The notes beneath the pieces are model-generated. The model had not been told where the DNA came from, made no database searches, and saw only the letters and a list, made by a program, of their open reading frames with translations. DNA of 19,603 nucleotides, from the NCBI GenBank assembly GCA_937870675.1, contig CALMZN010000021.1, positions 1 through 19,603 of the forward strand. The letters are read 5' to 3'. The stretch comes from an uncultured bacterium (lineage in GTDB: Bacteria > Patescibacteriota > Patescibacteriia > UBA1558 > GWA2-36-10). This document shows, piece after piece, positions 7,591 through 14,914 of the stretch. The translations under genes were made by a program, and so were the position numbers. Numbering within the stretch: the stretch's first letter is position 1; each line of letters starts with the position of its first letter.

Positions 7591-7607
7591 ATACAAAATC
7601 TATAATA

Positions 7608-7832
7608 TTATTCTTCTTTCTTGGCCTCTACGCTTGGTTCTTTGGCCAAGCGTCGTTTGTTCAGCTCGGTCAAAGTTTGGGCAATTTCTTTTTTGGCCTG
7701 ACGCATGGTGCGTACATTTTTTAATTGGCTGTTGGCAATACTAAATCTAAATTCACGGACTTTTTTCCGCAAGTCAGCTAAGTGGATTTGCAATTCTTTT
7801 TCGGCTAATTTTTGTAATTCTTTCAAGTCCAT
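7608..7832 (-). CDS. rpmC: 50S ribosomal protein L29
   Basis: Small helical protein uL29 at the nascent-chain exit. The 74-aa sequence forms two helices: MDLKELQKLAEKELQIHLADLRKK, split as residues 1-24, and a second helix with NVRTMRQAKKEIAQTLTEL at about 39-57. It ends in an acidic/basic tail (PSVEAKKEE). It starts 4 bp after rplP and is followed by rpsQ, the invariant order. Confidence 0.95.
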   Translation of the reverse strand: MDLKELQKLAEKELQIHLADLRKKVREFRFSIANSQLKNVRTMRQAKKEIAQTLTELNKRRLAKEPSVEAKKEE

Positions 7833-7836
7833 AAGA

Positions 7837-8253
7837 TTATTTTAATTCCTTGCTTACAAATTTAGTTTTGACTGACAATTTATGTTTGGCCAACTCCATA
7901 GCGCGACGAGCAGTTTTTTCATCAACATCTTTCATCTCAAACATAATAGTGCCCGGTTTGACGACAGCGACATAGTGATCAACCGCGCCTTTGCCTTTAC
8001 CCATAGGCATTTCATTGCCTTTGAGAGTAATAGGCATATCCGGAAAAATGCGGATAAAAACATCACCACTTCTCTGCATATAGCCAACAATAGCGCGTCG
8101 AGCTGACTCAATCTGTCGAGCGGTAATCCAACCGGCCTGCATACTTTTCAAACCATATTCACCAAAACTTAAAGTATTCAAACGAGTGGCCTTACCTTTG
8201 ATTTGGTCGCCACGTTGCCATTTTCTATGTTTTGTCTTTTTTGGCGCTAACAT
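7837..8253 (-). CDS. rplP: 50S ribosomal protein L16
   Basis: Large-subunit protein uL16 near the A-site and peptidyl transferase centre. The 138-aa sequence starts with MLAPKKTKHRKWQRG and holds ARRAIVGYMQRSGDVFIRIFPD and the GKGKGAVDHYVAVVKPG block, split here from its flanks. It starts 4 bp after rpsC. Confidence 0.98.
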   Translation of the reverse strand: MLAPKKTKHRKWQRGDQIKGKATRLNTLSFGEYGLKSMQAGWITARQIESARRAIVGYMQRSGDVFIRIFPDMPITLKGNEMPMGKGKGAVDHYVAVVKPGTIMFEMKDVDEKTARRAMELAKHKLSVKTKFVSKELK

Positions 8254-8257
8254 AAAA

Positions 8258-9037
8258 TTATTTACTTACTTTCTTTGTGGTTTTGGGCTTGTGAGCTTTG
8301 GCGGTTTGCTTGACTAAGGAATCCAAAGACACGGCTTTTTCTTTATTAAATAATTTAAAGGTTTTTTGCGGTTCTTTGACGGCCTCTTTTTCTTTGGCTT
8401 TTTTGTCAAAATGCTCACCTTTGTAAATCCAAACCTTGATACCAATCACTCCATAAATGGTCTGAGCAATACCGCGACTATAATCTATACTAGAGCGGAT
8501 AGTCTGCAAAGGAATCTTGCCTTGGGTCAATTTTTCGGTGCGAGCAATTTCAGCGCCGTTTAAGCGACCGGCCACTATGATTTTGACGCCCTTGGCCCCG
8601 ACTTTCATGACTTTCTCGATATTCATCTTCATCACCCTCCGGAAAGGCATTCTTTTTTCTAAGTCCTCTCTGATGTTTTGCACAATGACATTGGCCGACA
8701 AGTTTGGCACCGAAACTTCAGTGATATTGATCTGCAGTTTGGTATTTTTTTCCAAAAATCCGCGGCGAACTTTTTGCTTGATATCTTCGACACTGCTACC
8801 ACCGCGTCCGATAATCACACCAGGTTTGGCAGCGCTAATATTGATAATAATTTCTCCTCGACTTCTTTCAATCTCAATACGGTCAATGCTGGCTTCGCGT
8901 AATTCTTTGGTCAAAAATTTGCGAATCTTAATATCTTGCTGTAATAATTCAGCATAATCTTTGGAGGCAAACCAGCGTGAACGCCAGCTCTCGCTCATGC
9001 CCAGACGAAATACTCTTGGATTTATTTTCTTTCCCAT
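8258..9037 (-). CDS. rpsC: 30S ribosomal protein S3
   Basis: Small-subunit protein uS3 at the mRNA entry channel, with helicase-related function. It starts MGKKINPRVFRLGM. The KH domain is visible as KPGVIIGRGGSSVEDI at about residues 71-86, and the C-terminal domain has GRLNGAEIARTE and GIKVWIYKGE. At 259 aa it has a Lys-rich tail of roughly 50 residues beyond the KGEHFD region, longer than in many bacteria. It starts 4 bp after rplV. Confidence 0.98.
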   Translation of the reverse strand: MGKKINPRVFRLGMSESWRSRWFASKDYAELLQQDIKIRKFLTKELREASIDRIEIERSRGEIIINISAAKPGVIIGRGGSSVEDIKQKVRRGFLEKNTKLQINITEVSVPNLSANVIVQNIREDLEKRMPFRRVMKMNIEKVMKVGAKGVKIIVAGRLNGAEIARTEKLTQGKIPLQTIRSSIDYSRGIAQTIYGVIGIKVWIYKGEHFDKKAKEKEAVKEPQKTFKLFNKEKAVSLDSLVKQTAKAHKPKTTKKVSK

Positions 9038-9041
9038 ATTA

Positions 9042-9572
9042 TTAACCAGTTTTTTGTCTTATACCCCTGGCCTTGTGGTCAGGATTTTGATTATCTTTAA
9101 TTCTCTTCAATGGATTTTTGCTTTTCTTCACATCCTTGATAGGCGCTTCTTTGATATCGGTCTTCTTGTCAATCTTGGTCAAATCAACTGTTTCTACTGG
9201 CTGTGATTTTTTGTCACGGACTTGGGCTTTGGCGCCAGCTTTTAAAGTCAAAGTCAATATGACTTGACAAGAATGTTTTTTAAAAGCATGAGCGCGTCCA
9301 AAAGCTGTTGGCCTCCAACGCTTGGTAGATATACCTTCATTGACCATAATGCTCTTGACCACTAGATCCTCGACATTTAGTTCGTAGCGATCTTGGGCGT
9401 TAGCCATGGCTGAACGCAAAAGCTTGAGCAAAACTGGCGCTGATTTTTTTGGCAAAACAGTCAAAATACTTTCGGCCTTATCCACGCTTTTGCCGCGCAC
9501 AGTGTCCGCCACCAAACGCATCTTTTTGGCGCTAATCGTGATTTTAAATAATTTAGCTTTAACCTCAATCAT
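9042..9572 (-). CDS. rplV: 50S ribosomal protein L22 with long C-terminal extension
   Basis: Large-subunit protein uL22, whose loop lines the nascent-peptide exit tunnel. Residues 1 to about 112 form the normal domain: ISAKKMRLVADTVRGK, then KSAPVLLKLLRSAMANA and the tunnel loop STKRWRPTAFGRAH. The remaining ~64 residues are a Lys/Asp-rich, probably disordered tail not present in the usual ~110-aa protein. It starts 3 bp after rpsS. Confidence 0.97.
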   Translation of the reverse strand: MIEVKAKLFKITISAKKMRLVADTVRGKSVDKAESILTVLPKKSAPVLLKLLRSAMANAQDRYELNVEDLVVKSIMVNEGISTKRWRPTAFGRAHAFKKHSCQVILTLTLKAGAKAQVRDKKSQPVETVDLTKIDKKTDIKEAPIKDVKKSKNPLKRIKDNQNPDHKARGIRQKTG

Positions 9573-9575
9573 ATA

Positions 9576-9869
9576 CTATTTCTTAGCTTCATCTTTAGAT
9601 TGACTCTTGGCCATCTTACCGCCATGACTGACAAATTTTCTGGTAGGAGAAAATTCTCCCAAGCGATGACCAACCATATTTTCTACCACGTAGACAGTTG
9701 TATGTTCACGGCCATTGTGCACGCCAAAAGTAAAACCAACCATTTCAGGGGAAATAACCGAAACCCTTGACCAGGTTTTGATTATTTTACCTTCCCCGGC
9801 TTTGGCGTTAGCTACTTTTTTCAATAGTTTGGCGTCTGTGTATGGGCCTTTTTTTAAACTTCTTGGCAT
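9576..9869 (-). CDS. rpsS: 30S ribosomal protein S19
   Basis: Small-subunit protein uS19 in the 30S head. The 97-aa length is typical. Signatures are MPRSLKKGPYTDAKLLKKV, then KTWSRVSVISPEMVGFT and the C-terminal HRLGEFSPTRKFVSHGGK. An 83-bp gap filled with AT-rich repeats separates it from rplB, unlike the tight spacing downstream. Confidence 0.98.
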   Translation of the reverse strand: MPRSLKKGPYTDAKLLKKVANAKAGEGKIIKTWSRVSVISPEMVGFTFGVHNGREHTTVYVVENMVGHRLGEFSPTRKFVSHGGKMAKSQSKDEAKK

Positions 9870-9876
9870 ATGTTTT

Positions 9877-9956
9877 AGTATAAAGTTGAAAGTATAAAGT
9901 TTTTTATTAAATTCTACCGCATTTTACTTTTTACTTTCTACTTTTTAACTTGTTAC
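9877..9956. repeat. AT-rich repeat pair in the rplB-rpsS gap
   Basis: The gap holds AGTATAAAGTTGAAAGTATAAAGT (described here as two AGTATAAAGT units around GTTGAA; 9877-9900). Facing it is an imperfect inverted arm of ACTTT-type units at 9926-9956 that runs into the last codons of rplB. Related AGTATAAAGTT units occur in the rplW-rplB and rplC-rplD gaps and upstream of fusA. Confidence 0.65.
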
Positions 9957-10792
9957 TTATTTTTTGTACGTCTTTGAATAATAAATTTATTGGAATATTT
10001 GTTTGCTTTTCTGGTCTTGACACCCAAAGCTTTTTTACCAGTATAGGTCTTGGGGGCCTTCAAACCAATAGGATTGTGGCCTTCGCCACCACCATGTGGA
10101 TGATCCACTGGATTCATGGCTTTGCCTCGGACAGTTGGTCTGATACCGCGATGTCTCATGCGACCAGCTTTGCCCCAGCGAATATTTCTAAACTCAGCAT
10201 TGCTAGGCACACCAACGCTGGCGGAACAACTGGTCTTGACTATTCTAATCTCACCGCTAGGCATTTTCAAAATAGCTTTTTCACCATCCAGTGAAGTCAA
10301 AAGCAGTGAATTGCCAGCTGATCTAGCCAATTTTCCGCCTTTGCCGGCATTGAGCTCCACATTGTGCACCAAAGTGCCGGTGGGCATATTGCCCAAGGGC
10401 ATTCTATTGCCAAGGGACATGGGGGCAGTTTTTTGGGAAGAAATTATTTTGTCACCAACTTTTAGTTGATCAGGAGCAATGATGTATCTTTTTTCACCGT
10501 CTTTGTAAAAAATCAAAGCAATGGTGGTGTTGCGATTTGGATCATACTCTAGGGTGCTTACTACACCGGGAATTTCATACTTGTCTTGCAAAAAATCAAC
10601 TACTCTGACTAATTTTCTGGCCCCACCACCTTGATGACGCACAGTAATTTTTCCTTGAGCATTGCGTCCAGCGGCGCGCTTTTTGTGATAAACCAAAGAT
10701 CGCTCTGGTTTTTTCTTGGTCAGATCTTTGCGCACCAACACGGAAGTGTGGCGGCGAGCTGGAGTAGTTGGTTTGTATAATTTAATCGGCAT
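9953..10792 (-). CDS. rplB: 50S ribosomal protein L2
   Basis: Large-subunit protein uL2, required for subunit association and peptidyl transferase activity. The 279-aa length is typical. Signatures are MPIKLYKPTTPARR at the start, the RNA-binding core with ITVRHQGGGARKLVRVVDF, and GMxxxxVDHPHGGGEG-type sequence (NPVDHPHGGGEG), which contains the conserved histidine of the catalytic-centre loop. AT-rich repeats lie on both sides of the gene, including its last codons. Confidence 0.98.
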   Translation of the reverse strand: MPIKLYKPTTPARRHTSVLVRKDLTKKKPERSLVYHKKRAAGRNAQGKITVRHQGGGARKLVRVVDFLQDKYEIPGVVSTLEYDPNRNTTIALIFYKDGEKRYIIAPDQLKVGDKIISSQKTAPMSLGNRMPLGNMPTGTLVHNVELNAGKGGKLARSAGNSLLLTSLDGEKAILKMPSGEIRIVKTSCSASVGVPSNAEFRNIRWGKAGRMRHRGIRPTVRGKAMNPVDHPHGGGEGHNPIGLKAPKTYTGKKALGVKTRKANKYSNKFIIQRRTKNK

Positions 10793-10799
10793 AAAATTT

Positions 10800-10940
10800 A
10801 GTTAAAAGTTGAAAGTTACAAGTAGAAAGTTTTAATAATATATTATTTATATAACTTATTTGGCAAATATATTGTTATTTATTCAAGTATAAAGTTTTTT
10901 TGAACGTCGTCGTAATTTTCGCCTTTTAACTTTATACTTG
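10800..10940. repeat. AT-rich repeat block with 13-bp inverted repeat in the rplW-rplB gap
   Basis: AGTTAAAAGTTGAAAGTTAC starts at 10800. CAAGTATAAAGTT at 10884-10896 is the perfect reverse complement of AACTTTATACTTG at 10928-10940, with a 31-nt loop. The 156-bp gap carries no gene. The units match those in the neighbouring gaps, so I treat it as one copy of a dispersed repeat family able to form an mRNA hairpin. Confidence 0.7.
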
Positions 10941-10948
10941 TTACTTCG

Positions 10949-11350
10949 CTATATTCCTTCGTATAGCTTGATGCTATCACCTTTTTTCAAAGTCACAATA
11001 GCTTTTTTTACCTTTTTGGTCTGTCCGTAATTGCGACCGGATCTGACAACTTTGCCAGCCGAGTTGATTATGTTGACGCTGATTGGTCGGACATTATATA
11101 ACTCTTGAATGGCTTTTTTTATCTCAACTTTGTTGGCGTCTATTGATACTTCAAAAACATATTTATTCAAAGCATTGACCATGGTTGATTTTTCTGAAAT
11201 CACTGGCTTGACCAAATACTTGGCTGGACGGCCAATAGCTTTTAGTAGCTTTAGCTCGGTGGCAACTTTAGCTACTTTTTCTTCTTTCTTGACCGGCTTG
11301 GCCCCGCGCTTGACCAATGTTTTTTTTGCTCTTTTTTTGAATATCGCCAT
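10949..11350 (-). CDS. rplW: 50S ribosomal protein L23 with N-terminal extension
   Basis: Large-subunit protein uL23 at the tunnel exit, the docking site for trigger factor and SRP. The core starts at about residue 45 with YLVKPVISEKSTMVNALNKYVFEV, split here as the family N-terminus. It continues with DANKVEIKKAIQELYNVRPISVNIIN and ends in KKAIVTLKKGDSI. The first ~42 residues are a Lys/Ala-rich extension, so the protein is 133 aa rather than ~95-100. It starts 5 bp after rplD. Confidence 0.97.
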   Translation of the reverse strand: MAIFKKRAKKTLVKRGAKPVKKEEKVAKVATELKLLKAIGRPAKYLVKPVISEKSTMVNALNKYVFEVSIDANKVEIKKAIQELYNVRPISVNIINSAGKVVRSGRNYGQTKKVKKAIVTLKKGDSIKLYEGI

Positions 11351-11355
11351 ATACT

Positions 11356-11994
11356 TTATTTTCTATAATGCTCTTGGATCTTGGCAAGCATTGCTTTGCT
11401 CACGACTAGATATTGATACTTCAACAAATCAACCACATTAATGCTACCAAAATAAATAGTTTCAACTTTCTTCAAATTCTTGGCGGCCAAATTGACATTG
11501 TCTTTGGCTGTAGTCGTCACCAATAAAACTGATTTACCGTTAATTGGCAGTTTCTTCAAAGCACTTTGCAAGGTCTTGGTTTTGGCATCAGCCATATCAT
11601 AGGACTCAACCACAATCAATTTTTCAGAAGCCACCTTATCGGTCATGACCATCTTCAAGGCCGCGGCTTTGGTTTTTTTATTAATTTTCTGGGTAAAATT
11701 GCGATCAGCAGTAGGACCAAAGGTGATACCGCCTCCGACCCACAAAGGTGAGCGGATAGAGCCGTGTCTAGCGCGACCAGTACCTTTTTGTTTCCAAGGT
11801 TTTCGGCCACCGCCACGCACTTCGGATCTACCTTTGGTGTGAGCCAAAGTTTCTCGAGAATTAGCGCGCTGGGCAATCACCACTTGCTGAACAACAATTG
11901 GATTTATTTTGACACCAAAAAATTTGGCGTCTAATTTTTCTGATCCCGTGGCTTCACCCTGCCAGTTATATACTTTTACTTTAATATCTGACAT
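11356..11994 (-). CDS. rplD: 50S ribosomal protein L4
   Basis: Large-subunit protein uL4, whose long loop reaches the exit tunnel. In E. coli it also represses the S10 operon. The 212-aa length is typical. The loop signature is clear: TKGRSEVRGGGRKPWKQKGTGRARHGSIRSPLWVGGG, here split as positions about 53-90. The C-terminal domain includes VLLVTTTAKDNVNLAAKNL. A 48-bp repeat-rich gap separates it from rplC. Confidence 0.98.
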   Translation of the reverse strand: MSDIKVKVYNWQGEATGSEKLDAKFFGVKINPIVVQQVVIAQRANSRETLAHTKGRSEVRGGGRKPWKQKGTGRARHGSIRSPLWVGGGITFGPTADRNFTQKINKKTKAAALKMVMTDKVASEKLIVVESYDMADAKTKTLQSALKKLPINGKSVLLVTTTAKDNVNLAAKNLKKVETIYFGSINVVDLLKYQYLVVSKAMLAKIQEHYRK

Positions 11995-12000
11995 AAATTT

Positions 12001-12058
12001 AGTATAAAGTTAAAAGTTAGAAAGTTAAAAGTTTCTAGCTTTTTACCCGTTAACTTGC
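12001..12058. repeat. AT-rich repeat in the rplC-rplD gap, running into rplC
   Basis: AGTATAAAGTTAAAAGTTAG begins at 12001 and continues with AAAGTTAAAAGTTT. Facing ACTTG-type sequence (TTTTACCCGTTAACTTG) covers the rplC stop codon and its last few codons. It is the same family as the repeats around rplB and upstream of fusA. Confidence 0.6.
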
Positions 12059-12906
12059 TTATTTTCTGCTTCATTATTTTTTTCGGCCTTTATATCACTT
12101 TTCTCAACTTTCTCGGAAACTTTTAAAGCAGCATTTTTTTCTTGAGCGGGGATGACTACTTTTTTCTCACTTGTTTCAACGCTTTCGGTTTTTACTTCAG
12201 CGGAAATTTCTGCTGTTTTATTATCAACTTCGGCTATTACTGGTTTTTCTTCCTTAACTTCTGGCTTGATTTCTACTTTATCTTTCAAAGTCATTTCGCC
12301 GTCAGCTTTGATCATCAACAAGCTATTTCTAGCTCCGGGCACTGCGCCTTTGACATAAAGCAAATTTTTATCTAAATCAATTTCAATAATTTCTAAATTT
12401 TTGAGAGTTACTCGATCACCACCCATGCGACCGCCCATGCGAGTGCCTTTGAAAACGTGTTGAACACCGCCAGCGCCGATAGAGCCAGGCATACGCAATT
12501 GATCTTTATGACCATGAGAAGCTGGCGAGCCATGAAAACCATGTCTCTTGACCACGCCTTGAAAACCTTTGCCCTTGGACACAGCGCTGACATCCAAATA
12601 ATCTCCCACCTGGAAATTGCTGACATCAATCACCTTGCTACGCTCAAAGGAACTACTATCATCAACTCGAAATTCCCGCACATGACGAAAATTAGCCAAA
12701 CCCTTGAAATGTCCGGCTAGTGGTTTATTTAGCTTCTTTTTTAAGCCAAAACCAACCTGAACAGCTTGGTAAGCATCATTGTCCTTACTTTTGACTTGAG
12801 TAACCGTGCAAGGACCGGCCTCGACAACAGTTACCGGCACCCAAGTGCCATCAGCCAAAAACTTTTGGGTCATGAATAACTTTTTTCCTAAAATAAACTT
12901 GGCCAT
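12043..12906 (-). CDS. rplC: 50S ribosomal protein L3 with long acidic/basic C-terminal extension
   Basis: Large-subunit protein uL3, an early assembly initiator near the peptidyl transferase centre. The conserved body covers residues 1 to about 205, with KGKGFQGVVKRHGFHGSPASHGH (split here, residues 111-133) and GSIGAGGVQHVFKGTRMGGRMG (141-162), in which Gln149 is at the usual methylated-Gln region. The last ~80 residues are a low-complexity Lys/Glu/Val tail, giving 287 aa instead of ~205-215. A 237-bp structured gap lies upstream. Confidence 0.97.
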   Translation of the reverse strand: MAKFILGKKLFMTQKFLADGTWVPVTVVEAGPCTVTQVKSKDNDAYQAVQVGFGLKKKLNKPLAGHFKGLANFRHVREFRVDDSSSFERSKVIDVSNFQVGDYLDVSAVSKGKGFQGVVKRHGFHGSPASHGHKDQLRMPGSIGAGGVQHVFKGTRMGGRMGGDRVTLKNLEIIEIDLDKNLLYVKGAVPGARNSLLMIKADGEMTLKDKVEIKPEVKEEKPVIAEVDNKTAEISAEVKTESVETSEKKVVIPAQEKNAALKVSEKVEKSDIKAEKNNEAENKQVNG

Positions 12907-13143
12907 ATCTATAATTAATTAAAAATCGCGACTTTATCTTTAAAAAAACTATTTTTAAGGACAAAATCGCGATGGCTAGCCCAAAAGTTCATTGGCTAGC
13001 TCAACTTGTTCAAACTTTTGAAAAATAAATTTGGCGATTTTTCCCTAAAATGTTTTATCCGGGTCATCACACTTCCCAATATTTTTTGGGGTTATGACAA
13101 CAGATAAACACATTTTTATTTTATATCTCGCAAAGGCGAGAAC
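12907..13143 (-). promoter_or_regulatory. Structured rpsJ-rplC intergenic region with terminator-like hairpin before rplC
   Basis: This is the longest gap in the ribosomal cluster. In minus-strand order it has a CTCGC/GCGAG hairpin just after rpsJ (13140-13127) and nested GTCAT/ATGAC and CCCAA/TTGGG stems (13098-13063). Two mutually exclusive stems follow: CAAAAGTT/AACTTTTG (13020-13013 with 12989-12982) and GCTAGCC/GGCTAGC (13000-12994 with 12981-12975). A long hairpin (12973-12925) with ATCGCGA outer arms and a 10-bp inner stem then leads into TTTTTAATT, 12-18 nt before the rplC ATG. This looks like an attenuator or leader; no ligand can be assigned. Confidence 0.55.
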
Positions 13144-13476
13144 TTACATTTTAATTTCAATATCCACTCCGGCTGGCAGATTGAGATTCATCAAGGAATC
13201 AACTGTCTGCGGTGTCGGGTTCAAGATATCCAACATTCTTTTGTGCACCCGCATCTCGTATTGGTCGCGAGCATCCTTGTGTACAAAAGTAGATCTCAAT
13301 ACTGTGAACTTTTTCTTCTCAGTAGGCAATGGAATTGGCCCAATAACTTTGGCGCCAGTGCGATCAACCGTGTCAATGATGGTCTTGGTGGACTGATCAA
13401 TGATCTTGTGATCAAAAGCGCGAATCTTGATGCGGATTCTGGATTGGCCTTCTTCTTTGACTTCTTTGGCTTGCAT
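13144..13476 (-). CDS. rpsJ: 30S ribosomal protein S10
   Basis: Small-subunit protein uS10, also the NusE component of antitermination complexes. The 110-aa sequence has the core KIRAFDHKIIDQSTKTI, then GPIPLPTEKKKFTVLRS and the C-terminal SLMNLNLPAGVDIEIKM. A short charged N-terminal tail precedes it. It follows tuf by 83 bp with a GC-rich hairpin between them, and precedes the structured gap to rplC. Confidence 0.98.
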   Translation of the reverse strand: MQAKEVKEEGQSRIRIKIRAFDHKIIDQSTKTIIDTVDRTGAKVIGPIPLPTEKKKFTVLRSTFVHKDARDQYEMRVHKRMLDILNPTPQTVDSLMNLNLPAGVDIEIKM

Positions 13477-13527
13477 GGAATTGAAATTGTTTTTTAATTA
13501 CTTAATGTTCGAATTTTATAATTTAAC

Positions 13528-13552
13528 CCCCGCCGCGTCAGACGCGGCGGGG
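13528..13552. other. GC-rich hairpin between tuf and rpsJ
   Basis: CCCCGCCGCG and CGCGGCGGGG flank the loop TCAGA, giving a 10-bp GC-only stem 7 bp beyond the tuf stop. Neither strand has a proper T-tract after it, so it is a weak terminator at best and may allow read-through into rpsJ or mark an RNA processing site. It shares the loop and arm motif with the secY terminator hairpin at 1934-1952. Confidence 0.7.
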
Positions 13553-13559
13553 AAATAAA

Positions 13560-14744
13560 TTATTTTATAATCTTGGTGACAGTACCAGCACCGACTGTAT
13601 GACCGCCTTCACGGATGGAAAACTTGGATTTTTCTTCCAAAGCTACTGGGTGGATCAACTTGATATGCAAATTGGCTGTATCGCCAGGCATAATCATCTC
13701 CGTGCCCTCTGGTAAAATAATTTCACCAGTGACATCAGTGGTACGGATATAAAACTGTGGTTTGTAACCTTTGAAAAATGGCGTGTGTCTACCACCTTCG
13801 TCTTTGCTCAAGATATAAATCTGGGCTTCAAACTCGGTGTGTGGAGTAATACTGCCCGGTTTACACAAAACTTGACCTCTTTGTACTTGGTCTTTTTTGG
13901 TACCACGCAATAAAATACCAGCGTTATCACCAGCGCGACCTTCGTTCAACTGCTTGTTGAACATTTCAATACCAGTGACTACTGTTTTCTGGGTATCTGA
14001 TAAACCAACGATTTCCACATCATCATTTAATTTGACAATACCTCTTTCAATACGACCAGTGACCACAGTGCCACGACCTTCGATTGAAAAAATATCTTCG
14101 ATGGGCAACAAGAATGGGCGCTCAGTATCACGAACTGGTTCTGGAATATATTCATCCAAGGCCTTCAAAAGTTCATGAATTGGTTTGGCATCTTCACCAG
14201 TAGGATTTTCCAAGGCCTTCACAGCTGAACCACGAATAATTGGGGTCTTGTCGCCTGGGAATTCATACTTCTTCAAGAGATCTCTGATTTCCTCTTCTAC
14301 TAGATCAACTAATTCTGGATCATCTACTTGGTCCATTTTATTCAAAAAGACCACAATGTAAGGCACGCCAACTTGACGAGCTAACAAGATGTGTTCTCTG
14401 GTCTGAGGCATCGGGCCATCAGCGGCTGATACCACCAAAATCGCGCCATCCATCTGGGCGGCACCAGTAATCATGTTTTTTACATAGTCGGCATGACCAG
14501 GACAATCGACGTGGGCATAGTGCCTTTTTTCTGACTCATACTCAACATGAGCAGTAGCAATAGTAATACCACGCTCACGTTCTTCTGGAGCGCCGTCAAT
14601 CTGGTCGACACTCTTGTTTTGAGCAACACCACCGCCAGCGCTAATTACTTTCAAAATAGCGGCTGTTAAAGTGGTTTTGCCGTGGTCAACGTGTCCAATA
14701 GTACCGACGTTGACATGAGGTTTTGTGCGTTGAAATTCTGCCAT
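13560..14744 (-). CDS. tuf: Translation elongation factor Tu
   Basis: GTPase that carries aminoacyl-tRNA to the ribosomal A site. With the ATG at 14744 the protein is 394 aa, the standard length. G1 is GHVDHGKTT at 17-25, followed by RGITIATAHVEYE, G3 DCPGHADY, G4 NKMD and G5 GSAVKAL. Domain 3 ends with GGHTVGAGTVTKI. A longer frame from a TTG at 14792 is ruled out by a strong AAAGGAG Shine-Dalgarno sequence at 14760-14754, nine bases before the ATG. That is the only strong ribosome-binding site among the core genes here. It has its own promoter and a hairpin leader. Confidence 0.98.
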   Translation of the reverse strand: MAEFQRTKPHVNVGTIGHVDHGKTTLTAAILKVISAGGGVAQNKSVDQIDGAPEERERGITIATAHVEYESEKRHYAHVDCPGHADYVKNMITGAAQMDGAILVVSAADGPMPQTREHILLARQVGVPYIVVFLNKMDQVDDPELVDLVEEEIRDLLKKYEFPGDKTPIIRGSAVKALENPTGEDAKPIHELLKALDEYIPEPVRDTERPFLLPIEDIFSIEGRGTVVTGRIERGIVKLNDDVEIVGLSDTQKTVVTGIEMFNKQLNEGRAGDNAGILLRGTKKDQVQRGQVLCKPGSITPHTEFEAQIYILSKDEGGRHTPFFKGYKPQFYIRTTDVTGEIILPEGTEMIMPGDTANLHIKLIHPVALEEKSKFSIREGGHTVGAGTVTKIIK

Positions 14745-14753
14745 CTTTTTAAT

Positions 14754-14797
14754 CTCCTTTGATAGCACCCCTGATGGGGTTTTGTGAACCAACTATC
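14754..14797 (-). promoter_or_regulatory. tuf leader hairpin abutting a strong Shine-Dalgarno sequence
   Basis: In the minus-strand leader, GATAG (14797-14793) pairs with CTATC (14765-14761), and inside it ACCCC/GGGGT form a stem with loop ATCA (14780-14767). The next bases are AAAGGAG (14760-14754), then 9 nt to the ATG. The stem could control access to, or stability of, the ribosome-binding site. Confidence 0.65.
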
Positions 14798-14848
14798 TTT
14801 AAATTTTTTGATTAATTATTAATATTATTTATATGTAAAACAGAAAAG

Positions 14849-14877
14849 ATTATAGCAAAGAATTATACTTTTGGCAA
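14849..14877 (-). promoter_or_regulatory. Sigma70-type promoter for tuf
   Basis: On the minus strand, TTGCCA (14877-14872) is followed after 17 bp by a perfect TATAAT (14854-14849). The predicted start near 14842 leaves a ~98-nt leader with the hairpin and Shine-Dalgarno sequence. This promoter probably also feeds the S10 cluster by read-through past the rpsJ-side hairpin. Confidence 0.85.
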
Positions 14878-14914
14878 GAGGATAAGCCGGGGTCCTGTTT
14901 TTGAGGATATTTTT

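Noticed and set aside
13045..13113. A 22-codon minus-strand ORF in the rpsJ-rplC gap, which could be a leader peptide (MCLSVVITPK...)
   Set aside because: It has no Shine-Dalgarno sequence, no codon run suggestive of attenuation, and its bases are needed for the predicted stems. An ORF this short is expected by chance.
14745..14792. Longer EF-Tu starting from a TTG at 14792
   Set aside because: It would translate through the hairpin and the Shine-Dalgarno sequence. The ATG at 14744 gives the standard 394 aa.
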